The notes under the pieces are model-generated. The model did no database searches. It saw nothing but the letters and a program-made list of their open reading frames with translations, and had not been told where the DNA came from. This document shows, in pieces, positions 44,636 through 52,097 of a stretch of 64,000 bases of DNA. Within the stretch, counting starts at the first letter, position 1. Each line of letters begins with the position of its first letter. This stretch comes from CAYNUJ01 sp964573255 (GTDB taxonomy: Bacteria > Bacteroidota > Ignavibacteria > Ignavibacteriales > Melioribacteraceae): contig CAZNJB010000006.1 in the NCBI GenBank assembly GCA_964573255.1, forward strand, positions 41,223-105,222. The letters run 5' to 3'. Position numbers and translations under genes: made by a program.

Positions 44636-46586
44636 AATAATATTTGGGATCGTAACGATCCTTTAATTTTTGAATGTATTCTTCTTCTAACTTTTTACTC
44701 AAGTAATCTTGATAATCGCTCAACACTTCCGCTTTGGCTTCTTCAAAGGTTTTATTGCGGGCAGGCTCCTTACCAGCTAATTTAACTATAGACCAGCCGT
44801 TACCTGCTTTGAAAGGTTCGGAAATATCACCGACGTTTTTAAGTTCCCAAGCTTTTTGAGCCATCACACTGCTTGTAACTTTAGTTAATTCGTGCAATCC
44901 CGAAGTATTCTTTTTACTCGGTCTTTCGGTGAATTTCTTTGCTAATCCTTCAAACGACTCTCCATTCAATATCCGTTTGTAATATGATTGAATCAAAGAA
45001 TCATTGCGTGTAAATATTTCGTAGAAAGTAACTCTATCCGGCAACGTATATTTATCTCTGTTCTTTTCAAAGAATTTTTTCACTTCAACGGAATCAATTT
45101 TAATCTTATTCCAAATTTCACTCTCCTGAAGTTTGAAAATATAAATTCCGTTTCTGTAGTCGTCCATCAATTCTTTGAAGCCTTCGTCTTCATTTTGGAT
45201 ACTCATCGCTTTGTAAGTCAATAGCACGTTACCGGCATATTTATCTACCGCTCTGTTAAATTTGTTTTCGTCGAGAGATTGATTGAAAAATTCCTTATCA
45301 CCTACCATAAATACAATTAAACTATCAGCAGTATAAGGCTCTCCTTGAATAGTAAAAATAACCGAATCTTTAATTGCATTGTAGAAATCAGTGTCATAAA
45401 TCTCAGAATTAAATTTAATTGAATCGGGGAATTGAGCTACAAAACCGATAAGAGATTTATTTTGCTGATAGTTAAATTCCTTTTTCATCTTCTCGGCAAA
45501 ATCGGCAAAATCTGTTTTAAATCTTTGCCTGTCATATATTTTTCTAAGTGTGTTTTTTTCCGTTTCGAAAGACGGGTAGGCTCTTCTATCAGTTACCTTA
45601 ATTATATGATAACCAAAACGTGTTTTAACAGGTTCGGAAATTTCACCTACTTTCAAACTGAATGCTACAGAATCGAATTCCTGCACCATCATTCTACGTT
45701 TGAAATAACCAAGGTCCCCGCCTTTTGCGGCGCTGCCTTTATCTTTAGAATATTTTTTTGCAAGTTCACCGAAATCTTCGCCATTCAATATTCTTTGTCT
45801 AATTTCCTTGGCTAACTTAAGAGCTTTTTCCTCGTCAATCTTGCCGTTTTCATCTTTAAAATCGATTAAAATGTGACTTGCTTTAATTTGTGGAACTCTT
45901 TCAGCTTTGTCTTTCACTTTTATTACATGAAAACCAAATCTGGTTCTTACAGGCTTAGGATAAATTTGACCAACCGGTGTGGAAGTCATTGCTTTATCCC
46001 ATTCGTATCCTATTTGACCTGAAGTAAGCCAATAAACATCGCCGCCCTTATCACGGGAAAATTGATCGGCTGAGTAATCTTTGCAAAGCATTTCAAAAGA
46101 TTTACCTTTATTAATCTGATCGATCACTTCCTGTGCTTGCTCTTTGGCAGTTTTTGCACCCGGAGTTGTAGTTGGTCTAATTAATATGTGACTAACACGA
46201 TATTCATATTTCCTTTCATCGTATAATTTCTTTAACCCCTTTTCAACCAATAACCTTTCTTTAATATAAGTAGCGCCGACTTTCTTCTGGTAATCATCAA
46301 TTTCTTTGTTTATATCCGGATCTTCATAATATCCGCGTACCCAAGCATCACGGAGTTTCATTTTGAAGTTAACATATAAATCCAGAAATTTTTTCATCAT
46401 TTCCTGAGAATCATCTTTAGCTTTCTCTTCACTGCCAACGTTTTTAGCATATGCCTTTTCAAATTCGTCCATTAGTATTTGGGAATCATCATATTCGGCA
46501 ACAACTATCTTTGAATGCTCTACAGGAGAACAGCCTATAAAAAAACTTGTAATCAAAATTGCTGAAAAAATTCCGAACTTTCGCAT
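44595..46586 (-). CDS. Multi-parvulin peptidyl-prolyl isomerase lipoprotein
   Basis: A 663-residue lipoprotein (lipobox FIGC) with an N-terminal helical chaperone region and parvulin domains at about 115-210 (SHILIRPTTTPGAK, DKGGDVYWL, GFHVIKV), 225-335 (SHILIDFKDENG, KGGDLGYFKR, GYHIIKV) and a third, weaker one near 525-625 (GNGWSIVKL). It resembles PpiD/PrsA-type folding factors. AGGAGG lies 8 bases before the ATG. It heads the five-gene run and overlaps the next gene by 41 bases. Confidence 0.88.
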   Translation of the reverse strand: MRKFGIFSAILITSFFIGCSPVEHSKIVVAEYDDSQILMDEFEKAYAKNVGSEEKAKDDSQEMMKKFLDLYVNFKMKLRDAWVRGYYEDPDINKEIDDYQKKVGATYIKERLLVEKGLKKLYDERKYEYRVSHILIRPTTTPGAKTAKEQAQEVIDQINKGKSFEMLCKDYSADQFSRDKGGDVYWLTSGQIGYEWDKAMTSTPVGQIYPKPVRTRFGFHVIKVKDKAERVPQIKASHILIDFKDENGKIDEEKALKLAKEIRQRILNGEDFGELAKKYSKDKGSAAKGGDLGYFKRRMMVQEFDSVAFSLKVGEISEPVKTRFGYHIIKVTDRRAYPSFETEKNTLRKIYDRQRFKTDFADFAEKMKKEFNYQQNKSLIGFVAQFPDSIKFNSEIYDTDFYNAIKDSVIFTIQGEPYTADSLIVFMVGDKEFFNQSLDENKFNRAVDKYAGNVLLTYKAMSIQNEDEGFKELMDDYRNGIYIFKLQESEIWNKIKIDSVEVKKFFEKNRDKYTLPDRVTFYEIFTRNDSLIQSYYKRILNGESFEGLAKKFTERPSKKNTSGLHELTKVTSSVMAQKAWELKNVGDISEPFKAGNGWSIVKLAGKEPARNKTFEEAKAEVLSDYQDYLSKKLEEEYIQKLKDRYDPKYYYEELGKAFKSETN

Positions 46587-46634
46587 TTAAAAATCCTCCT
46601 TATTGGATTAAAATTCAGTTTGGTAGTTTAGCCA

Positions 46635-46653
46635 TTGATTTGACTAAAATCAA
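46635..46653. promoter_or_regulatory. Inverted repeat upstream of the folding operon
   Basis: TTGATTT-GACTA-AAATCAA: perfect 7-bp arms with a 5-bp spacer, 49 bases before the ATG of the multi-parvulin gene. Likely an operator; the spacing is too wide for an FNR box. Confidence 0.4.
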
Positions 46654-46708
46654 GCAAAATAAGAGAATTAAACAGTATTAAGCGGGAAAAGTTCTCTAAA
46701 TTATCTCC

Positions 46709-47638
46709 TTATTTCAGAGAGTTCCTCTCCCAAAATACGCCGTCTGAATAACCTTGAATTGAATTATTTTCATCGGCTAATTGCAGTCTTTTTATTGTAA
46801 GCGCAGTGTAAAATTTATCTATTTCAATTCCTGAAAACTTTCTATTTAACTTCTTTGCAGTTACTAATGTAGTACCTGAACCGGCAAAAGGATCGAACAC
46901 AAAATCTCCTTCTTTTGAACTTGCCAATATTAATTTTGCTAATAGTTTTTCCGGTTTTTGTGTAGGGTGATCCGTATTTTCGGGCATAGACCAGAACGGC
47001 ACTGAAATATCCGTCCATAAATTCGAAGGATGAGTTAAGCGGTATTTTCCGTCTTCCTCGTCATTCCAATCTTTCGGCTTACCTTTGGAATCCCTGTAGG
47101 GTGCTATCACTTTCTTCTTTAATTTCACCGCTTCAATATCAAAATAATAATCTTTGTCAACTGTACAGAACCAGATATCTTCGGTATTATTTTTCCAATT
47201 TGTTTTGGAACCTCTCCCCTTTTCCCGTTCCCATGTTATACGGTTCCTTACAAAAAAATATTTTGAGAGGATCGAGTATACAGCCAACGAAGACTTCCAA
47301 TCGCTGCAAACGTAAACCGTAGCTTCTTTAGTCAAAACCGGAAGCAATTCCACAATTACTTTTTCAAACCATTCGGCATATTTATCCAATTCCATTTTTT
47401 TGAATTTATTGGAATTGAATGATTTGCTCAGATTATAAGGGGGATCGATAAACAGAAGGTCGACAAATTTTTCGGGAAGAAATTTAACTGCTTCAAAAAA
47501 ATCCTGCTGAATTATTCTGCCGGTAATTTCTTCCGGAGCTGCCTTATGTGAAAGTTTTATAGATTCGGAAGAAAGTTGTTCTATCTGACTTTCACTAAGA
47601 GTGATAGTTCTATTTAATGGAGCTCTTTTTTTTTGCAT
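46709..47638 (-). CDS. Orphan DNA methyltransferase (N6-adenine or N4-cytosine)
   Basis: A 309-residue type II-like methyltransferase. The catalytic motif IV DPPYNLSK (~65) comes before the SAM motif I FDPFAGSGTTLVTAKKL (~262), with HPTQKP in between, which is the beta-class order. DPPY is most often adenine-N6. The ATG at 47638 is preferred over a TTG one codon earlier. No restriction endonuclease lies nearby, so it is an orphan that could serve in gene control or self-protection. It follows metG by 12 bases, an odd partner. Confidence 0.88.
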   Translation of the reverse strand: MQKKRAPLNRTITLSESQIEQLSSESIKLSHKAAPEEITGRIIQQDFFEAVKFLPEKFVDLLFIDPPYNLSKSFNSNKFKKMELDKYAEWFEKVIVELLPVLTKEATVYVCSDWKSSLAVYSILSKYFFVRNRITWEREKGRGSKTNWKNNTEDIWFCTVDKDYYFDIEAVKLKKKVIAPYRDSKGKPKDWNDEEDGKYRLTHPSNLWTDISVPFWSMPENTDHPTQKPEKLLAKLILASSKEGDFVFDPFAGSGTTLVTAKKLNRKFSGIEIDKFYTALTIKRLQLADENNSIQGYSDGVFWERNSLK

Positions 47639-47650
47639 CAATCGATAAAG

Positions 47651-49690
47651 TCACCTTACTCTGGTTCCGGAATCCACATTTTCGCCGGGATTTATGGTTT
47701 CCAATTTGCCGTCCTTAGTTTCAACGGCAAGTATCATTCCCTGCGATTCTACGCCGAATAATTTTGCCGGTTGTAGATTATAAACCATCACTACTTTTTT
47801 CCCAATTAACTCTTCCGGTTTATAGCTTTGTGCAATTCCGGCTACAACTTGCCTTTTTTGCTTGCCTATTTCCAATTGAAGTTTGAGTAATTTATTGCTC
47901 TTCTTAATTTTTTCAGCTTCTTTAACTACAGCAACACGTAAATCCACTTTGCTGAATTCTTCAAAAGAAATATATTCAATTTTTTCTTCGGGCTCTTCTG
48001 CTCCAGCGCTTAATTCTTCGTAAATTTTATCTATTACTTCGTCTTCAATTTTAGTGAATAAAATTTCGGCTTTATTTATTTGATGTCCTTCCTTTAAATT
48101 CTCATTACCGCTTTCGAACCAATCGACTTCCGAAGCATTCAACATGCCGAGTAATTTTTTAGATGCAAAAGGAATTACAGGCTGAAATATTTCGGCAAGT
48201 GTAAAAATTGTATTCAAGCAAATATTGAGAGTAGTGCCACATTTTTCTTTATCACTCTTTACTGTTTTCCACGGTTCAGAATCATTAAAATACTTATTGC
48301 CCGCTCGAGCAAGATTCATCATCTCGGCAACGGCATCACGTATTTTATAAGACTCAATTAATTCCGATACTTTCTTTGGAGCTGATTTTATTGTCTCCAA
48401 CATTTCCTTGTCCATTTCGGAAAGTTCGCCTTTAGCAGGCACTTTACCTTCGAAATGTTTATGAGTAAACGTAAATGTACGGTTTACAAAGTTTCCGAAA
48501 ATATCGGCCAGTTCGTTATTGTTCTTTGCCTGAAATTCTTTCAGATAAAAGTCGGTATCCTTTGTTTCGGGCAAATTCGATGCTAAAGTATAACGCAATG
48601 GATCTGCCGGAAACTTTTCAAGAAAATCTATTACATCTATTCCCCAACCTCTGGATTTGGAGAACTTTTTCCCTTCAAAATTGAGAAATTCATTTGCCGG
48701 CACATTCTGTGGAAGTACAAATTTATCATCATTTGCATCATTCCACGCCATAAGCATTGCGGGGAAAATTATAGTATGGAAGACTATATTATCTTTACCG
48801 ATAAAAGCAACATATTTTGTGTTTTCATCTTGCCAATATTTTTTCCATAAATCCGGTTCATTGCGTTTTTCGGATAATTCTTTAGCAGCGGAAATGTAAC
48901 CTAAAACCGCTTCGAACCAAACGTATAAAACTTTATCTTTAGCATTATCTAGCGGTACTTTAATTCCCCAATCCAAATCACGGGTAACCGCCCTGTCTTT
49001 CAATCCATCCTTAAACCAGCCGCGACAGTATTGAAGAACATTTTCCTTCCAACCATATTTTTTGGAATTCTCATCGATATATTTTTCAAGACGTTCTTGA
49101 AATTTACCCAGCGGGAAATACCAATGCGATGTCTCTAATACCTCCGGTCTTTCACCGGAAATTTTAGAAACCGGATTTAACAACTCTGTTGGATCGTAAA
49201 TAGCACCGCAATTTTCGCATTCATCGCTGCGAGCTTCTTCAAATCCACATTTTGGACATGTGCCTTCAACATATCTATCCGGTAAAAACTTTTTCGCTTT
49301 AGGATCATAAAACTGTTTGGATTTCTTTTCATTTAATAATCCTTGCTCGTAAAAGGAGAGGAAAAACTGCTGTGCCGTTTCATGATGCAGTGGCAGACTG
49401 GTTCTTGAATAAATATCAAAATCCATCCCAAACTTTTCGAAGGCATCTTTATTCATATTATGAAATCTATCGATGATTACCTTGGGATTTACACCTTCTT
49501 TATCTGCCGTAATTGTTATTGGAACACCATGTTCATCTGAACCGCATACATAAAGTATATCAGTTCCTTTCAATCTATGATATCGAACAAAAATATCAGC
49601 AGGCAGATATGCCCCGCTAAGATGACCTAAATGAATAGGACCATTTGCATAAGGTAAGGCCGATGTAACTAAAATTTTTTCTTTTTCCAC
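47651..49690 (-). CDS. metG: Methionyl-tRNA synthetase
   Basis: Charges tRNA-Met. The 679-residue enzyme has the HIGH-type motif (ANGPIHLGHLSGAYLPAD, ~15-32), a zinc knuckle CPKCGFEEARSDECENCG (~145-162), the KMSKS-type loop KFSKSRG near 345, the anticodon-binding helical domain, and a C-terminal OB-fold tRNA-binding domain (~575-679, starting ISFEEFSKVDLRV) that dimerises such enzymes. Length and domains are standard. Preceded by a consensus promoter and, further up, a 15-bp palindrome. Confidence 0.97.
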   Translation of the reverse strand: MEKEKILVTSALPYANGPIHLGHLSGAYLPADIFVRYHRLKGTDILYVCGSDEHGVPITITADKEGVNPKVIIDRFHNMNKDAFEKFGMDFDIYSRTSLPLHHETAQQFFLSFYEQGLLNEKKSKQFYDPKAKKFLPDRYVEGTCPKCGFEEARSDECENCGAIYDPTELLNPVSKISGERPEVLETSHWYFPLGKFQERLEKYIDENSKKYGWKENVLQYCRGWFKDGLKDRAVTRDLDWGIKVPLDNAKDKVLYVWFEAVLGYISAAKELSEKRNEPDLWKKYWQDENTKYVAFIGKDNIVFHTIIFPAMLMAWNDANDDKFVLPQNVPANEFLNFEGKKFSKSRGWGIDVIDFLEKFPADPLRYTLASNLPETKDTDFYLKEFQAKNNNELADIFGNFVNRTFTFTHKHFEGKVPAKGELSEMDKEMLETIKSAPKKVSELIESYKIRDAVAEMMNLARAGNKYFNDSEPWKTVKSDKEKCGTTLNICLNTIFTLAEIFQPVIPFASKKLLGMLNASEVDWFESGNENLKEGHQINKAEILFTKIEDEVIDKIYEELSAGAEEPEEKIEYISFEEFSKVDLRVAVVKEAEKIKKSNKLLKLQLEIGKQKRQVVAGIAQSYKPEELIGKKVVMVYNLQPAKLFGVESQGMILAVETKDGKLETINPGENVDSGTRVR

Positions 49691-49718
49691 TTTGCACCAC
49701 TATTTTTAAAACGAATTA

Positions 49719-49751
49719 CAAATATAACCAAGTTAACAACTCTCTTCCAAT
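49719..49751 (-). promoter_or_regulatory. Candidate promoter of metG
   Basis: Minus strand: ATTG, 21-base spacer, TATATTTG; the -7 box is exact, the -33 differs at one base. Predicted start is about 25 bases before the ATG. Confidence 0.5.
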
Positions 49752-49816
49752 GATAGAATTAAAATAAAAGTGAGTTTTGATGTTAGGTATCGAGATTTAT
49801 TTTCTTAATAAAAGAA

Positions 49817-49831
49817 TATCAAAATTTGATA
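49817..49831. promoter_or_regulatory. 15-bp perfect palindrome upstream of metG
   Basis: TATCAAA-A-TTTGATA, about 66 bp upstream of the metG -33 box, in the gap of about 280 bases between metG and the next gene. A protein-binding site is possible; AT-rich palindromes also arise by chance. Confidence 0.3.
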
Positions 49832-49970
49832 CTCCGTAAAAAATAACTTCAAATAATTTCAGAGAGGCAAATACGAGTAATAAATTTCATCTTTTAAAAG
49901 ATTCTTTTGAATTTGCAATTCCCCCGATTAACTTCCGTCAAAATTAAAGTAAAGAATGGTAAGTAATCAC

Positions 49971-50693
49971 TTAAAACGATTTTACTATATTCAGTTTTAG
50001 AAGTGAATGTTCTTGAGTTAATCTTTCCATTCCAAAAGAAAAATTCCAACTCAAGTCGTTATTTTTCATTTTTTTATTGTGCTTTACTACCAATCTAACT
50101 GCATTAATTGCGCTTGCAAGCCTGTTCAATATTAAAGCACCTATAGCAAAGCGAATATTATTGTATGCATTTTCGGACGCAAGCCACATTGTACGGTATT
50201 CTTTTCGTTGGGTTTGATCGCGCCATTTCCAATAATGAGTAGATTCGTTATACACTTCGCTGAATCTACGGTTTAATTCCATTGCGTGATTATATTGTTC
50301 AATATCTAAATAATTCGCCATATCGGCAAAGAATTTATCCTTCTTTCCGTTAATATTTGCGTTGCCGAAAGATTTGGCAAATTCTTTATAATTATTCTCC
50401 TGCCAATTTCCATAAACATTAAATCCAACCAAAGCTCCCCAAAATAACCCGTCGGCTATGGTAAAATATTTACCCGATTCGTATGAACCTGCATAAAGTT
50501 CCCCCATACCGGGCAGCAAGAGAGAATAAATTATTGCCAAACCTGTTTTCTTCTTTACAAATACTTTTTCAGATTGTGCAAATTTATTATTCTGAATTAA
50601 CAACTTTGATTTCTGATCTGTCAAAAAATCCTTGTGAATCGATTGAGCAAAAAATAAGGTGGGCAAAAAAAGAAGTAATATTACTTTTTTCAT
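49971..50693 (-). CDS. DUF5683-like membrane protein
   Basis: A 240-residue protein with a signal peptide (MKKVILLLFLPTLFFAQ) and a hydrophobic block at about 55-90 reading GLAIIYSLLLPGMGELYAGSYESGKYF, the hallmark of DUF5683/P5-type proteins in Bacteroidota, followed by further amphipathic helices. The ATG at 50693 gives the signal peptide; upstream in-frame starts lie inside mtaB. It is 4 bases after the mtaB stop. Function not established. Confidence 0.75.
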   Translation of the reverse strand: MKKVILLLFLPTLFFAQSIHKDFLTDQKSKLLIQNNKFAQSEKVFVKKKTGLAIIYSLLLPGMGELYAGSYESGKYFTIADGLFWGALVGFNVYGNWQENNYKEFAKSFGNANINGKKDKFFADMANYLDIEQYNHAMELNRRFSEVYNESTHYWKWRDQTQRKEYRTMWLASENAYNNIRFAIGALILNRLASAINAVRLVVKHNKKMKNNDLSWNFSFGMERLTQEHSLLKLNIVKSF

Positions 50694-50697
50694 AATT

Positions 50698-52023
50698 TTA
50701 TCCGGCGAGTAAATTTGTTTTAGCATTAGATTCTGCATCTGTTACACAATAATTTCCATTTACTCCTTTAATTTTAACAAAACTAAAATTATTTACAAGG
50801 TCAGAATTGAATGGATGTTTGACTCTCACATAATTGGAAGCAAACCCGAACATATTTCCGTCTTTATTTACCGATTCGAAAAGAACCTTTAGTTCTTTAC
50901 CTTCCATCGATTTATAAAATGCGAATTTCTTTTTATCGGAAAGAATCCTCAACATTTTATTTCTTCTCTTTCTTTCTGCAAAATCAACTTTTCCATCCAG
51001 TTTCAGAGCTTCGGTATTCGGTCTTTCAGAATAGGTGAAAACGTGAAGATATGAAATCGGAAGTTCTTTTATAAACTCGTACGTTTCCATAAAATATTCT
51101 TCCGTTTCTCCGGGAGTTCCAACAATTACATCCACTCCAATTCCGGCATCGGGGATATACTTTTTGATTTTTTCAATCAGATTTCTGTAAAACCCGGAAT
51201 TGTATCGCCTTTTCATCAATCGCAATACTGCATCACTTCCACTCTGCAACGGGATATGAAAATGATTGCATAATTTATCCGACCCGGCGGTAAGTTCTAA
51301 AATTTCATCTGTAAGTAAATTGGGCTCAATAGAACTAATCCGAATTCTAAAATCACCCGGTATATTAATCATTTCCTTGAGAACCGAGTATAAATTGGAA
51401 TTGATATACTTTCCGTAATCACCAACATTTACTCCGGTAAGAATAATTTCTTTATACCCTTTTTGAAGAATCTGATTGAACTCATTCAACAACAAATCGG
51501 GAACTAAACTTCTGCTTTTACCGCGCGCAAGTGGAATTGTACAGAAAGTACACTTGTAGTCGCACCCGTCTTGTATTTTAAAGAACGCGCGAGTTCTATC
51601 ATTAGCTTCTGTACTCAAGGCGGAATGAAATTCATTTAATTCGGAATTATCATCTACATAAATGCAGGATAGTTCATTTTTCTTGAAGGAAGAAATTTTA
51701 TCGAATATCTCAAATTTTTCATTACTGCCTAAAACAGCATCAACACCTTGGATTGAAGCAATTTCTTCGGGTCTTAATTGTGCATAACAACCGGTAACCG
51801 CTACAAAAGCATCTGGATTTTTTCTTAAAATTCTTCTAACTATTTGGCGGCATTCCTTCTCGGCATTTTCCGTAACCGTACATGTATTTAATACATATAC
51901 ATCAGCCTTTTCGTCAAAATCGACGATATCAAACCCACGCTTCAGGAATTCTTCTCCTACTGCATTGGTTTCTGCAAAATTCAATTTACAGCCTAATGTA
52001 TGGAATGCTACTCGTGAATTCAT
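50698..52023 (-). CDS. mtaB: tRNA t6A37 methylthiotransferase MtaB
   Basis: Radical-SAM enzyme that converts t6A37 to ms2t6A37 in tRNAs reading ANN codons. At 441 residues it has the N-terminal UPF0004 domain with three cluster cysteines (HTLGCKLN, LNTCTVTENAE, VTGCYAQLRPEE), the radical-SAM motif CDYKCTFC (~140-150) and a C-terminal TRAM-like region. GCKLN rather than GCQMN at the first cysteine favours MtaB over MiaB. The ATG at 52023 begins the family N-terminus and has AAAGAGA upstream. It begins 17 bases after the T-run of the rpsA terminator. Confidence 0.92.
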   Translation of the reverse strand: MNSRVAFHTLGCKLNFAETNAVGEEFLKRGFDIVDFDEKADVYVLNTCTVTENAEKECRQIVRRILRKNPDAFVAVTGCYAQLRPEEIASIQGVDAVLGSNEKFEIFDKISSFKKNELSCIYVDDNSELNEFHSALSTEANDRTRAFFKIQDGCDYKCTFCTIPLARGKSRSLVPDLLLNEFNQILQKGYKEIILTGVNVGDYGKYINSNLYSVLKEMINIPGDFRIRISSIEPNLLTDEILELTAGSDKLCNHFHIPLQSGSDAVLRLMKRRYNSGFYRNLIEKIKKYIPDAGIGVDVIVGTPGETEEYFMETYEFIKELPISYLHVFTYSERPNTEALKLDGKVDFAERKRRNKMLRILSDKKKFAFYKSMEGKELKVLFESVNKDGNMFGFASNYVRVKHPFNSDLVNNFSFVKIKGVNGNYCVTDAESNAKTNLLAG

Positions 52024-52039
52024 TTTCTCTTTTCCGTAT

Positions 52040-52088
52040 AAAAAAAGGGCTGTACCGAAATACAAATAATAGTATCCGAATACAGCCC
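52040..52088 (-). terminator. Rho-independent terminator between rpsA and mtaB
   Basis: Minus strand: GGGCTGTA, 26-base loop, TACAGCCC, then seven Ts. The 8-bp stem is perfect and lies 10 bases after the rpsA stop. The loop has weaker internal pairing. It leaves almost no room for a separate mtaB promoter. Confidence 0.85.
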
Positions 52089-52097
52089 GGTATTTAA

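Noticed and set aside
46635..46653. FNR box before the folding operon
   Set aside because: The TTGAT and ATCAA halves are separated by 9 bases rather than 4.
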